The translations under genes and the position numbers were made by a program. Below, piece by piece: positions 23,757 to 36,443 of a stretch of DNA of 64,000 nt; positions within the stretch are counted from its first letter, which is position 1, and each line of letters begins with the position of its first letter. This stretch comes from Gigaspora margarita. Taxonomy: Eukaryota > Glomeromycota > Glomeromycetes > Diversisporales > Gigasporaceae. The notes under the pieces are model-generated. The model did no database searches and was not told the origin of the DNA. It saw nothing but the letters and a program-made list of their open reading frames with translations. The DNA lies in contig WTPW01000712.1 of NCBI GenBank assembly GCA_009809945.1, positions 179,438 to 243,437 of the forward strand, written 5' to 3'.

Positions 23757-24396
23757 CCCTGTAAGAAAAGTGGTACGGGTGGTGGTACGGGTTGGTGTCG
23801 GAAATGCTTGAAATGGCACGGATCGTGTGGTACGTACAGGAACGTTTCACTGAATGGCACGGTAAAAATGGCACGGACATTACGGCAAAAGGTGGCACGT
23901 AATATCACGTCATATGAAATGGCGCATTCAGATGGCACGTATGTGTACGTTACACATGTGTTGACTCGTTTCGTGGAGAGCGAAAGATCAGTAAGTGATT
24001 TTTTTTTTAAAAAAAAAGAGCGATATCTCATGATTTCACTGATGAAGCTTCCCTGTGTGTCTTAACAAAAAAAATTCTTTACAAAATTTTACTTTATATG
24101 CAGTTAGCTTGTTCATCTTATATTGATTACTTATATAAATTTATGGTTTAATAGTTAATCCACATCGTTATCGCGGTGGCACGTGAATTTACGTTCACCC
24201 GTGCCAAATCCCGTACCGATTCGACTAGTAAACTGCTGCAAAACCCGAGCCATTTACGGTCCATTTGACACGGGCATACGGTCCAACACGGTCCACGGAA
24301 TCCGGACCAATCCGGACCATACCCGTACCAATCCGGATCATGACCCGTGCCGATCCGATGCAACCCGTGCCGATCCGGTCCAATTTTCTTATAGGG
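23757..24396. mobile_element. GC-rich MITE with CCCTGTAAGAAAA ends
   Basis: The left end CCCTGTAAGAAAAGTGG (23757) and inverted right end CCCTATAAGAAAATTGG (to 24396) bracket a segment whose subterminal zones are runs of TGGCACGG (left) and CCGTGCC/ATCCGGACC-type words (right). CTT flanks both sides, which could be a 3-bp duplication, but that is weak. GC is far above its surroundings. The overlapping frames at 23726-24438 arise from the repeats and are not genes. The superfamily is unassigned. Confidence 0.6.
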
Positions 24397-24871
24397 CTTG
24401 TCAGTAAACTTGGGTTGATGGTATAGGTTCTTGAGCATGCTAACTTATTGAATGATTACTTTATTGAAGCATATTAAATAAAATAATATTTATCTTATAA
24501 AGTAGGTGAAATCTTTCATGGCTTGATAACTAAAGATAAAACTTAAAACCTGCAAAGGATGAAATACAAATATAAATCTGAAATATGAAAGAACAAATAT
24601 TTATGAAGTCAAGGCTAAGCCAAACTATAATTATTAAGCTATTTCCATGACGATAAAATGAGGCTTTAAATTTATGGCTGCTAAATAATGTTGTTATTGG
24701 GCATAGAAATGCGGTTTATATGAAAATGTTTGTTTTTTGCACCGATGCACTGGATTGCTGTATATTCATATAACAATGTTCGAGGATTACCAATATCGAC
24801 TGTGAAGCACTTATCTTTACTGTATAATGATTATTGCTGTTAGGCGAAACTATTTTTGGTAAATGTAAGTC

Positions 24872-24957
24872 GAAACTAAACCCGTCAAAACTGGCGAAAC
24901 TTTGGCGAAATGTTGAAACTAAACCCGTCGAAACTGGCGAAACTTTGGCGAAATGTC
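24872..24957 (+). repeat. Two-copy 43-bp tandem repeat
   Basis: The word 'gaaactaaacccgtc' starts units at 24872 and 24915. Each runs through 'aaactggcgaaactttggcg'. Short frames across it (24716-25046) are artefacts. Confidence 0.7.
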
Positions 24958-26423
24958 GAAACTCCGGCAAAAGTGAGTACCGTGTAGGAACCAAATACTA
25001 TATTTATTCGAAGATATATCATATGAAAAGCAGTAATTTAATATAGTTAATTATACCCGTGTATTGTTTAATAATTAGGCTAATGGATGGTGAATAATAC
25101 CCGGGTCTTAACCAAAGGGTATTATTTTGGGGAGTCAAGGTTTCCCCTAAGCAATCAGTCACCCAGCCACCCTAGCCAACTGGAAAGATTTGCAACCAAA
25201 TTCAGAAATCATAGGGTTGGATTCATCCGAACTGGGCAATAATAATATCCATTATCACTATACTTTGCAAAATTGTTATCTGAGACGGTTTATTGGCAAA
25301 AATTATTATTCTATCTGTGCACATTGAGAGAGTGTAGAATAATCGGGGATAAATTAAACCAACCAACTGACTAATCTAACGAACTAGAATACTATCAAAT
25401 AATCGTGCAAGACTCCCAAACTTCGAACTAGTAGGCTGAAAGAGGCGTGGAAGATTTGGTTGGGTTCCAAAGTTCGTAGGGTCTTGTTGCGGCAGTCACG
25501 GGACAAGAACATACGACGATTTATGAATAACTTGTATGGGGCTGAGGCAAATTCAATTAACGATTTATTACGAACGAATTTTTGGGTCAAGGATTAAATC
25601 CTTAGAGTTACACTTCTACTATTATTTCAAACTCTAAGTTTCTTTATTATGGATCCAGAAGGCATCGTATTTATAGCTTCTACACTATTAGTGACTATAT
25701 GATTCTATGCCAATGACTTACTAAAAATAGATATTTCCAAGTTTAAAAAGCACCAAAAGTACCCGAAGTACGAAAAATGCAAGAAGCACTAAAAGTACCC
25801 GATGTACCAAAAGTACTAAAAGTGCAAAGAGTTCAGAATTGAACTTCTATACTAATTTTGGTTAGATTCGATCTGAGCCACCGCAGCATCGATTCCAATA
25901 ACTGCGCCAGATCCATCAGTTAAATATGCATTCGATCTACTTTATAAAGAAATTTTTATTCGGGTAGCTGCGCGAAGTAGTCGCGCTAAAACCAGGAACA
26001 TTATACGAGTACATTTTAAACATAAACATTTCAGAAATAGAGCATATCTAAATTATTATATTTTATAATTAGTATTATAATATATTGTAGCTTGATCTCA
26101 TATATTTTCCTTTATGCAGTAATTCTTTCATTATTTAATTAAGCTATTTTATTATCAATTATAATTGTACTTAACATCGTTTATATCATATTATTACCTT
26201 TTTATATCTAGCTTCTATTGATTTTAAATTATGTTGTTGACAAAAGAGAATTAGATTGCACATAAGAATTATAACATGAAAGAAAATAAAAAATGCGATT
26301 AGGCTATCTAGCATATTATTTGCAGCATTTAAATTCTATAAATTAACACATAATCTGACTACAAAAACAGAATAAAATTTATTAATTAAGTATGCCTACT
26401 GTTACATAAAAAATAATAATAAT
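24958..26423. other. Unassigned, mixed-composition segment
   Basis: From 25090 to 25620 GC is higher and homopolymers are few. A minus-strand frame (25384-25590) has no feature I know. A cluster of 'accaaaagtacccgaagtac' repeats lies at 25750-25830. A hairpin GCGCGA-AGTAG-TCGCGC at 25971-25987 belongs to the family also seen at 38811 and 49427. The stretch may be part of an inserted element, but paired ends were not found. Confidence 0.35.
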
Positions 26424-26527
26424 AATAAAATAAATAGTTACGTGGAGGTCCATGATAATGACGGTCAGATCCAACGCACAGGACAGACTATGGATACCTG
26501 CGCAGCTGTGAGAGCTGAGATAAACCA

Positions 26528-28330
26528 GTGAGCGACCTTGTAAAAGACACAAACAGCTCTTCAGATAACATTACATCATACCACTCTGAGGAAACTTGTT
26601 ACAATCTATTCTTACAACAACACAATCTTCCCCTACTCTCAAAACCACAAACTCTTAAATCCTTTACTAAACATTTGATTAAACAATCCTTGTTTTATCC
26701 CTATAAAATATCTATAAATATAACTACATTAGAAACCCATGTATATCTTATTACTGAAGACAAACTTCTACCAAATCATATCTTACTACTACCCAACCAA
26801 TTTCCTATCTATTACAACTCGCCTATTAAATCTTCACATAACAACCACCAAGAAAATAACCCTTTTTCTTTTGCAACAACTTCCCAATTAGACATTCAAT
26901 ATCTCTACAATCAACTCTTAATCTTAATATTGCTACACACAATGTTCAAGGCTATAATGCTCCTCTCAAAAGACAACTTTGGAAGAATTTTGCTTCTCAA
27001 ACAATATTCAAATCTGTAGCATAACTGAAACAAAACTTGCTGAATCTAAACCCAAAAAGTTCTTTAACAATGTTACATAGAAAATGCCATTATGATGACA
27101 TATGAAAATGATTATCATCAACTTTATTTTAATGTCGATTATATGAAATCTCCGATCTTTTATACATGATCATGCGTATGATCAGGATGAACATCCGGAA
27201 TCCCAAAAATATAACCGTCTTCATAATATTTTCTTTTTAATTCATATTCTTTTTATAGTATTTCTTTATATTTCTTTCTATTTCATTATAGAATAGTGTA
27301 GATAGTCCTTAGAATAGAATAAATTCGTTATTAGTAGTGTAGATTGTAACCTGCAATTTATGTATATAAACCCTCTATTTTTGCCTTGATAGCAAAGTGG
27401 ATTTGGTTTTCCCTTGAATATATTTAGTTAGAATTGAACTCTCTCTTGTATTTCTTATTTTCTACTGAATAATAAAGTCCTTATACATGTCCTCATACAT
27501 GCTATAAACTATACTTTATTTCTTTCTTAGTATTTTGTATTTTTGGATAAGAGAATTGTGTCTCTTATTGTTAATTAAGTGTAATAAAGTAACCAACCTC
27601 TTATATCTTCAGATATAATTGTGTTGCTGCCTCTTTCACCAAAGCCTTGTTAAATCCTCTCTGTTAAGTCATACACTGACATTATTATTAACCTGCTATA
27701 TCACTATAGATATAGTCTTCATACTATAATCTATTTGTCTCTTGAATTCTTTTGAGAGGTGAATTCCAAGTGTGACAACAACAAGCATTTTACATATTTT
27801 TGGTCTTGTCTAAACAATTCTGCTGAAGGCACTAGTATTATGATTAATAACTCTATAAAATCTCATATTCACAATGTAATTACACACTCTGGAGGAGCAG
27901 TTGCAATTGATCTATTTTTTAAACATGATTTTAAATTCTGAATTATTTCTGTATATCTTTCTTCAACCAACCAACAAATATGAAACCAATCTCAAGAAAC
28001 TATTATATCATGGATACAAGATGCACTCTCTTTAAATTTATATCCCATTATCTTAGGTGATTTTAATACATTTTCTTCTTTAAACAATACCTCTATTGCA
28101 AAAACTAAACTTCTTTCTTATTTACATCACAATAGCATGTATGATCTGGCTGATCATACTAACAATACCCAACACACCTGGCAGTGTGGTGATTTAAGCA
28201 GCCACATTGATTATATATGAGCACATGATACAATAATACTATATCTCATAGACTTTTCACTTCAACTACTACTATCTACTACTCATAGTGACCATCTTAT
28301 TCTTATTTCTAAATGGATATTTCCATTTGC
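26528..28330 (+). pseudogene. LINE 5' region with APE-type endonuclease
   Basis: A 163-codon frame opens at 26528. From about 26912 a frame reads NLNIATHNVQGYNAPLKRQL, the start of an APE endonuclease (motif N..t.NVqG). After the inserted LTR, readable blocks continue: NSAEGTSIMINNSI (27817), PIILGDFNTF (28046; the GDFN active-site motif) and TTHSDHLIL (about 28280; the SDH motif). Stops and frame changes separate the blocks. The 61-81-codon frames between 28288 and 28770 are fragments of this or shadows. Confidence 0.7.
27071..27777. mobile_element. Solo LTR inserted in the LINE
   Basis: The 707-bp segment begins TGTTACA and ends TGTGACA, a short inverted pair with TG..CA ends. ACAA (or AACAA, counting the overlapping base) flanks both sides. 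The interior has a TATA-like 'gtatataaa' near 27362 and a polyadenylation-type 'aataataaag' near 27469. LINE coding sequence resumes on the far side. No internal retroelement sequence remains, so it is a solo LTR; family (Copia or Gypsy) is not decided. It is younger than the LINE. Confidence 0.7.
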
Positions 28331-29079
28331 ATTATCTTCAAAACTTCAGTACAAAACATGTTGCAAAAGAAGAATTTTTCAATACAAACTTATGGATCAA
28401 GCAAAATAGGAAGAATTTTCTTCTCAATGCCAATACAACATCATTAACAACAATACTCCTCTTTCTTCTAGCACTAAAGAATCTATAGAATGCACATAGC
28501 ACAAGATCCAAACTAGCATTATTAATGCTGCTCTCAAAACTATCCCTAACAAAAAGTTTACAGTTCAGAATTTCCATCATACTTTCACTTCTAAAGCTAC
28601 AGAATTACATTTTGACCTTAAAATTATTGGAAATATTATGCAACAAACTAAATATTCACTATCATACAACTAACCCATACCTACTACAAACCTTGCCCAT
28701 ATTCAAAATTTTAATTCCAAAGACCAATTCTCTATTCCTTTTCACTTTCCTACCAATCAGATTTATCTAATTGGCTACTCCAAACCAAAATATACTAGAA
28801 AACTCTATACAATGCTAAAAATCTAGAAAATTCCCATTACCTTAGACATCATATTAAAACAGCTATTAATACTAAATGTAAAAGATTGCTTACTCATCCA
28901 ACTAAAATGATCAATAGCATCCTTAATCGTCATACTGATCCTGTTCACTTTGATAATATAAAAACCCAAACAGATATTCTTACAGATCCTACAGAAATTA
29001 AAGATTATACCTGATCACATTTTTGTTAGTGGACTACAAACTATACCTATAACCAAATATATCTACTCTACTATTTGAC

Positions 29080-30675
29080 AATCTGAATACTTACCCAAAC
29101 CTAATATTATATCTGAATGGTACAATCCTATTCTAGAACCAATTACTCTAGATAAAACTATCAATACTATCAACAACTTTCCAAACAACAAAGCTTGTGG
29201 TCCTTCTGGCATTAGTTATGAAATGCTAAAGCATACAGGTCTACAAACTATTACTGCTATTACAGCACTATTGAACTGGTGTTAATATCTGGCTCAATTC
29301 CCAAACAATAGAAAAATGGTCGCATTTTTCCTATTTTCAAAAAACCAACCTTTGATGGACATTTACACAATACCAGACCAATCAGCCTCATTGAACATAT
29401 TAAAAACTATATACTAAAATTCTTACCAATCGTTTGAACTCTGTTTTTTCCTCTTACAATTTTCTTAGTCCACACAACTATGTTGCACTTCCTGACAACA
29501 ATACCAATATCCCAATTCATATTCTTAACAACTTTATTGAAGATGCAAATTGCAATAAAAAGGAGCTCTGGCTTTTGTTTCAAGATATGAGCAAAGCATA
29601 TGACTCAGTTCTATAGATCTTTTTATTCTATCTCTAAAAAGACTCAACATGCCATTACACCTTACAACAATTCTTACCAATCTTCTTATACAAAGAACCA
29701 ATAGAGTAATTACTAATCTTGGGCTTATATCTCCTTATGAAGTTCATGATGAAATAGATCAGGGTGAAACTATTACACCTCTTTTCTGGCAAATCTACTA
29801 TGATTCTCTCATTACCAAAATTTCTAGCTCTTATACTGGTTTATCAATCTTCTGTATCTTGGCTTCTAGTATATCTCCACATATTTATGATTCTCTACAA
29901 GTATCAACATCTGTTCTTGCATGCATGGATGATACTCTATGGATTGCAGAATCTCAACAACAACTAGAAAATATTCTTCATACAGCATCTTCATTTTACC
30001 AAATAGCTAATATTATAGTCAATCTACAAAAATCTATTCTTGTATCCAACACTGCACATATTCTTCTATTTTCTTTTAAGCTATAGTATTCAATGCCAAC
30101 CTTCTACAACACCTTTTAAATTTCTTGGGTGCTGGTTTTTTACTTCTTCAAAATCTACAATACAGTCTAAACTAATTATTCAAGAAGCTTATAAACTTAT
30201 CAATACACTTGATACTAAAAAAATTACTGATAAGCAAGAATGCTATATTATTAACAATATTATTATACCTATTCTTGAGTACCGCATTTACAACACAATT
30301 CTTTCTTATTCAACATGCAACAAAATCCTTTCTAAATATCTTACTGTTGCTAAACACAAAGCAAAGCTAGCCAAAAATATTCCTAATAGCACTATGATTA
30401 ACCACAATATATATGGAATTAAAAATATTTGGGATATACAATTACAATACCACCTTTCTACCTTCTTGCTTAGACTCAACAATCCACACTTACTTGGTAG
30501 CAGTACACATATTCGATTACAACAATTACAAAACAATCTATGGTCTACAACTAATATACTACAACACCCTAACCCTATCATTGATGGCCCCAACAAATAC
30601 TCTACTACTTTCAAATTAATTCAACTCCTTAATCACTTAGAAACTTCTATATCTGCACATACTGAAATATTATGA
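29080..30675 (+). pseudogene. LINE reverse transcriptase domain
   Basis: Blocks in order: NKACGPSGISYEMLKHTG (about 29188), ILTNRLNSVFSSYNFLSPHN (from about 29416), ELWLLFQDMSKAYDSV (29566-29610; RT motif A, D..KAYD), EIDQGETITPLFWQIYYDSL (about 29750-29808; motif B, QG), and CMDDTLWIAES (29922-29954; the F/Y-x-DD catalytic box). The thumb and connection follow in the frame at 30040-30675. Several frames are used, with stops between, so the enzyme is dead. Minus-strand frames here are shadows. Confidence 0.8.
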
Positions 30676-30774
30676 CCATTTACTATTAATCTACCCTATA
30701 CTTCACTTGAATCCCTTTGCACTATCATTCCCAATATACCAGTCAACTGATTTGTCACACTATTTATGACTGAG

Positions 30775-31773
30775 TTTTTTGTTATATATAAATTTATAAA
30801 AAAAACATATAAAATTACTATAAGATTTGATTTCATGATGTTTCTTCCCCTACATATTAACTTAAAATTAAATTTTTCGGGAATATAGAACAAGGGGAGA
30901 AGAAAAAATTGAGCTTAAAAATCGGATTAAAATTTCGCCGATTTTGCACAAAACGAAAATTCAACTTCGCCAAATACAAATATTTACCGATTTTAAGATG
31001 ATAGATACATGTAAAATCATGCTCTGAACAACTTTACTTAGTCGAAGAAAGTAGGTTACCTTGTAAGAAAAATGGGTTGTCTATGTGCTAAAGTTAAAAT
31101 TTATCGTATTTCATAATACAACTTTTTTTCCTTATTAGGTAACCTACTTTGGGCTCTTAAGCAAAGTTGTTCGGCATGTAATTTTACATCACACTTGAGA
31201 TTGAATCGCGCTTTTCGGACCTTTTACTAGTGAAAAATGGGTTTAAAGTTAGAAAAAAATTTTTTTCTAAAAAATTTTTTTAGAAAAAAAATTTTTTTCT
31301 AACTTTAAACCCATTTTTCACTAGTAAAAGGTCCGAAAAGCGCGATTCAATCTCAAGTGTGATGTAAAATTACATGCCGAACAACTTTGCTTAAGAGCCC
31401 AAAGTAGGTTACCTAATAAGGAAAAAAGTTGTATTATGAAATACGATAAATTTTAACTTTAGCACATAGACAACCCATTTTTCTTACAAGGTAACCTACT
31501 TTCTTCGACTAAGTAAAGTTGTTCAGAGCATGATTTTACATGTATCTATCATCTTAAAATCGGTAAATATTTGTATTTGGCGAAGTTGCATTTTCGTTTT
31601 GTGCAAAATCGGCGAAATTTTAATCCGATTTTTAAGCTCAATTTTTTCTTCTCCCCTTGTCCTATATTTCCGTAAAATTTAATTTTAAGTTAATATGTAG
31701 GGGAAGAAACATCATGAAATCAAAGCTTATAGTAATTTTATATGTTTTTTTTATAAATTTTATATGTAAAAAA
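30775..31773. mobile_element. ~1-kb near-perfect palindrome (foldback element)
   Basis: Two arms of about 500 bp mirror each other around 31274, with only a handful of mismatches and essentially no spacer; the centre is alternating A and T runs. Arm landmarks such as 'aggtaacctactttgggctc' and 'gtaggggaagaaac' occur once per arm, inverted. It sits inside the LINE between RT and RNase H sequence, which continue on either side. No transposase is encoded. Confidence 0.9.
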
Positions 31774-32302
31774 TTTTCATGTGACATATCGGCTGACTGA
31801 TACAACATTTAAACACCAATTGTGCTCAAAGCATATTTTATTTTTAGAGCAACTTACTTCTTATGATAATACAACCCTCTTATCTTGGTCACACATTTCT
31901 TCTAGAATTCTTAATCTTATTCCANGCAAAATACCCAATTGGTTNCTAACACTTGAAAACAAAATTCTTTCNAATACTACTANTNGTNATATCTGCTCTT
32001 CTTTACAACTCTCTAATATTAATTCACTTTCATTTCAAACTGGTCACTTTAATCCTAAATCCAAACCTTGGCTTATTTCCTATTTTGATCAAAAAATTAT
32101 AATTGGAAAAGCTTGATGATTCAACAATACTACTAATACTATTTCTATAACATATTGGAATATACAAAGTGATTATAGTATTACATCTCTTTATCCTACT
32201 CCTGATATACACTGCACTCCCTGCTCTGGATGCCCTCTTAATTCCAATAGGATCCAGAATACCTGTACTTTAGATATATCAGCTATTCTATCTACTAAAT
32301 TC

Positions 32303-33000
32303 TTGGGTAGAAAAACCTATACTCAACTTACAAACAAACTCCAACTTAATGCTAATCATCTTGATCTGTTATATTCTATTGCATCCCGTCATTTTATCAA
32401 TACTCTTCCCCTACCCCAAATCATAATACACAACAACCCTATTCTAGATATTTTTCTAACTTCTTTAGCTACTACAAAACTCCAATTTATAGCACAATCT
32501 AACTCTCTACTTTCAAATTTTTGCTTTTATATTGATAGTTCAGTTATTAATATCTCCAATCCAAGATGCTCCATGGGAATTGCATGGATTCAAGTCTTCA
32601 ATAACAATATTTCCACTCTTTCTCTGCACAAATTCAAAACTGGCCATCTTTATACAAAGCTGAACTAATTGTTATACTATCTGCAATTTGTACTTGCCCT
32701 CGAAATAGCAATATAGACATATATACTGATTCCCAATCAATTATTTCAAAGTACAACACATTTATTTCAAACACACAAAATCACAACAAACTATATTCTT
32801 ATAATTACTGACCTATTTGGCATACTCTTCTTAACCTTATTAAATCATATTCATTTATATTACACTATACAAAGTACAAGCACATAGCAATAATAAATAC
32901 AACAATAAAGCTGATGAACTTGCAAAAAACCATTCTTCCTCACCTATTCTAGAATTTCAGCCTCATAACATTTGCAACCCTTTTTTCACTTTTATCTACA
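32303..33000 (+). pseudogene. LINE RNase H domain
   Basis: Readable blocks: FCFYIDSSVI (about 32520; first Asp), AELIVILSAICTCPRNSNID followed by IYTDSQSIIS (32660-32740; Glu and second Asp), and YNNKADELAKN (about 32897-32930; final Asp). These are the DEDD-type residues of RNase H1. Downstream, further LINE coding debris continues to about 33840 in several frames. Confidence 0.7.
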
Positions 33001-34121
33001 AAAAACATAACATTGAACAACCAGCACGTCATGCTATAAAAAATATTTATAATGCACATACTATTGCTATGTGGTCCTCCTAGCACAGAATTCAACAAAT
33101 TATTCCTCTTTCTCAACAAATTGATCAGAATGCAACTTGGTTATATCTTAATCATAACTACAAGCATACTTATAATTACACTAACTTTCAACTTTGTTCT
33201 CAAAAATTATTTTGAATTAAATGTATGCTATATATGCTTCCTACACTTTCTTATTTTCTTTCTACAAACCCTTCTTTCTATATACACCCAACTTGTATTA
33301 CATGCAATCAAACTGATCACCAACTCCACTAGTTACTCTGCCCAGATTCAAATAATATATTAAACATTATTCAAAATACAATCCAAAATTTTTCCTTTTC
33401 AGACTTATCAGATATATCATCTACAAAAATACAGCAACTACGTAACAACCTTATAACACATCACTGCTTTCCCCTACACAATTTACATCTTTTATTACTA
33501 CAACCTTTTATACTACAATTCAAAGATTTATTCCTATATCACTTATTAATATTATATCTCAATATACCTCTTACAAAAATGCATCTAATATTATTATTAA
33601 ACTTCTCATGCTTATTTTACAAAAAACTTATGAACAGTTATGGAAACCATACTGTACAAAACTTGCACATTGGAAAACCTCACAAGATTTATTACAACAA
33701 CCTTCTCAATCTGTATCTACTAAATCTCCATGCATATTCTCTCACAACAGAGCTCTATATACTTATAATTGTATATGTGGCCTACCAGACCAATTACATG
33801 AAAATAATACTAATACCTGCCCACCTGTTGGGCTAGCACTTAGAAAAATAGANATTTGGTCATATAATTGNATCAAATATAGCTTNTCTACTAACTCAAT
33901 TCNNNACATCCAAATCTAGGTGAGTTTTAACCACTCTAGTAGGTTTAGGTTGCAGATAGTTTAGATAGAATTAGTTTATCTATAGTCTGAGTCTTAACTC
34001 TTGTATAATAATTTGTAATTTGAGAAACCCCATGAGGAATATCACACATTTTATTAATAAAGATAAAGGCAAAACCTCACCTTAACAACAAAAAAAAAAT
34101 AAAAATAAAATAAATAGTTAC

Positions 34122-34780
34122 TGTCTTTTGAATTAGCAATTAACACAAAGGTGAATCTATGTCCATTGCTCAGATTTCTTTATCAAGCATAATAAACTTA
34201 TTAAATATTATGAAGATACTTGATGGGGTAGTGCTCCAATTCATCCTTTTCTCTTCTGCAATTGTATACTGTGCTCATAGCAATTTATATTCACGTGGAT
34301 ATACTCACGTGATGAAGCATAAATGAGATCCACACTATGGTGTGGCGCATTCTACTTTAAATAAAGTAGCAGGTTCGAGCCCACGTTATGGTGTGGCAAA
34401 TTCAACTCGCTACACATGACAGCGAGTGAGGTGCTAGATGCAGCGAATGAGTGGGGCGGGGAGGTGGGCCTAACACAAAGGAGCCAGGTCATAATCAGGC
34501 AGCGAAGAGAACAAGTGAACAAGACAAACGAAGTAAGCAAGCATTGAGATTCACCATTTACTCTCACATGTATCTTTATAATCTCTGTCGTTGTATCAAC
34601 ATACATATCATAATCTCTATCACATGTATATCTATAATCTTTATCACATACACTTACATGCATATCTATTATCTTTCATATAAGCCAAAAATCTAGTTAT
34701 ACTCGTGATAATAACCCTAGTGTGACTTTGTCAACGCATAGGGTAGGGCTATTTCACTAACAATCACTTTATTGACAACT
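34122..34780. other. Segment with tRNA-like B-box and 'cacatgtatct' repeats
   Basis: GGTTCGAGCCC at 34372-34382 looks like a Pol III B box and is preceded by the hairpin CTACTTT..AAAGTAG (34351-34369). No full cloverleaf or A box can be built. A run of 'atctttatcacatgtat' repeats lies at 34565-34680. The two frames overlapping here are not convincing genes. It could be a decayed SINE. Confidence 0.3.
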
Positions 34781-34785
34781 TAGTT

Positions 34786-35476
34786 CTAGGTCGTTCTCAA
34801 GCATCTCAATCAATTGATTCAATAATGATCGTGATGACGCTCGAGCATCACAATCCAATGATGATATTAATAGAATCAAATGTTTGAGCATTCTCTTTTT
34901 CTATTTTCCGTGATCTTCATAATGCCACCTAAAACGTCTAAAAAATCCAATAAAAAAATTTCTATGCAGTTGCACTTTGCATCGAAAGTAGCGTAGGTAA
35001 TACGAAAATGTTTTCGAAATGAGTTATAACCTTCGTTATCTGTTAAATACGGGAAAACGTCTACCCAAAACCCATCAGGTTTGGCCTTCCTTGTTGAGGA
35101 GCTTTTAAATTTAGATAAGAGAAGAATGGAATAATAGTATTCATTATGGTTTGGTTAAATGTTAAGAGATGTATTGTATTTACTACATTCGTATCAAGGT
35201 ATCTATTTGTTTTAAAAACTTCTAACATTAAAAATAAAATAGCAATTTTTTTGATCGGTCATAAATTTGTTGAGAATTCATTGTTTATTAAAAAAAATAT
35301 AAGAATAGTGCTTGAGCGACCTTTATCAATTGTAAATTTTTGGAGAAAAAAGGTGGTCTGCATCTCACGGATTTTCTCATCGAAATGGTAACTCCCTTGA
35401 TTCATTTATTCGTTTTCCGACTAATTAAAAATTTGCCTCCGATCCATTGATTGAGGTGCTTGAGAACACCCCTAGA
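34786..35476 (+). mobile_element. TIR transposon with short transposase-like remnant
   Basis: The left end CTAGGTCGTTCTCAAGCATC (34786) is matched by inverted GATTGAGGTGCTTGAGAACA..CCTAG (35450-35476). An ATG at 34922 opens MPPKTSKKSNKKIS, a basic start like those of transposase DNA-binding domains, soon broken by stops. A divergent copy of the left part, with a similar 'atggtaccaacaaaaaaaag' start, lies at 51548-51720. The superfamily is not identified. Confidence 0.55.
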
Positions 35477-35958
35477 CAATTTATTAAAAACACGACTACT
35501 TTTACAGGCGGTTAAATTATTTTGTGGATAATATGTTTCAACAATTTTTTTATAAATTGCACCAATTATAACTTTAAATCCCTAACGACAATAACAAGAA
35601 TTAATTTGTTTGTGAAATTAGATGTCAGTGAAATAACTTTCTATGTAACAAACTATAAAATAACCTTGCCCGTAACTTCTTGCGGTTTGCGAAATTATAT
35701 GAAATTTGCAGTTTAAATCTTAAGGCAGTCAGTTGATAACGATAGAGAATAAATAGTTCAAATCTCGTTTCCATCATACAATATTATCTCAGAGTAACAC
35801 AAATACCAAATCTGGTATGCCCATACAAGTATACCGTATTACACCAGCACAGCACATAATCATAGATTTTTAACGTCAATTAAATGCAAGATTTTTTGAA
35901 CTTAGTACAGTATGATCTATGCAGTGATTAATGTACTGTTCATGCGTACTACGTACGT
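35477..35958. other. Spacer, no supported gene
   Basis: A 64-codon plus frame (35522-35716) has no recognisable feature. Nothing else is seen. Confidence 0.4.
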
Positions 35959-36443
35959 TGTAACGGGGTAAATTGGCTCGAAATAAAAAATTCTTTATAT
36001 CGGTCGGATATATAATTAACCGAGGTGGCTCAGCTCAAATCTAGCCAAAATTAATATAGTTAGCGAATTACCTGTTTCACCCGAGTCAAAGGTTGGAAAA
36101 GTCGAATTAGTTCGATTAGTTCGATTAGTTTGATTAGTTTGATTTATTTGATTTATCTGACTTGTCTGATTTTTCCGATTTTCCGATTTATTTGATTTAG
36201 CTAATTAGTTGCATTTATTTAATTAATCGAATTAGTCAAATTAGTGTATTAAAAGGCGCAGTAATGCAAAAAAGTGTAAATACGATGTCTTTTGTCTTCA
36301 CAATAAAGTAGCTCGACAGCTAAGAAAGTTCTGCAGCTTGTGAGCTCAATGTTTTAAGGAAAGCTCATATAGAGTTCAACGTCGTTAAGCTATAACCTTT
36401 GAAATTAGAGTAGAAGTGTTATCGTTAGTAATTCCCCCGATAG
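35959..36443. mobile_element. Possible solo LTR
   Basis: The segment starts TGTAACGGGG, as many Ty3-type LTRs do. It has a TATA-like 'attaaaagg' near 36248 and a polyadenylation-type 'caataaag' near 36300, and ends near CCCCCGATA, a poor inverted match of the start. A 9-bp repeat 'ttcgattag' expands at 36100-36160. No target duplication was found, so this is tentative. Confidence 0.3.

Larger units (their letters stand above)
26442..34103 (+). mobile_element. LINE (APE endonuclease - RT - RNase H), full-length but decayed
   Basis: An 18-bp target duplication AATAAAATAAATAGTTAC flanks it at 26424-26441 and 34104-34121, and the right end is A-rich. The order of readable domains is endonuclease, reverse transcriptase, then RNase H, as in the Tad1/I-type fungal LINEs. 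Two later insertions interrupt it: a solo LTR (27071-27777) and a 1-kb palindrome (30775-31773). Net of those it is about 6 kb, the usual size. Many stops and frame changes are scattered throughout, so it is inactive. Ambiguous bases at 31925-31983 and 33853-33903 mark poor assembly. The 3' UTR (33920-34090) has a polyadenylation-like 'attaataaag'. Confidence 0.85.

Noticed and set aside
23726-24438. Four overlapping frames of 74-101 codons
   Set aside because: All fall in the GC-rich repeated ends of a MITE on both strands, with no domain.
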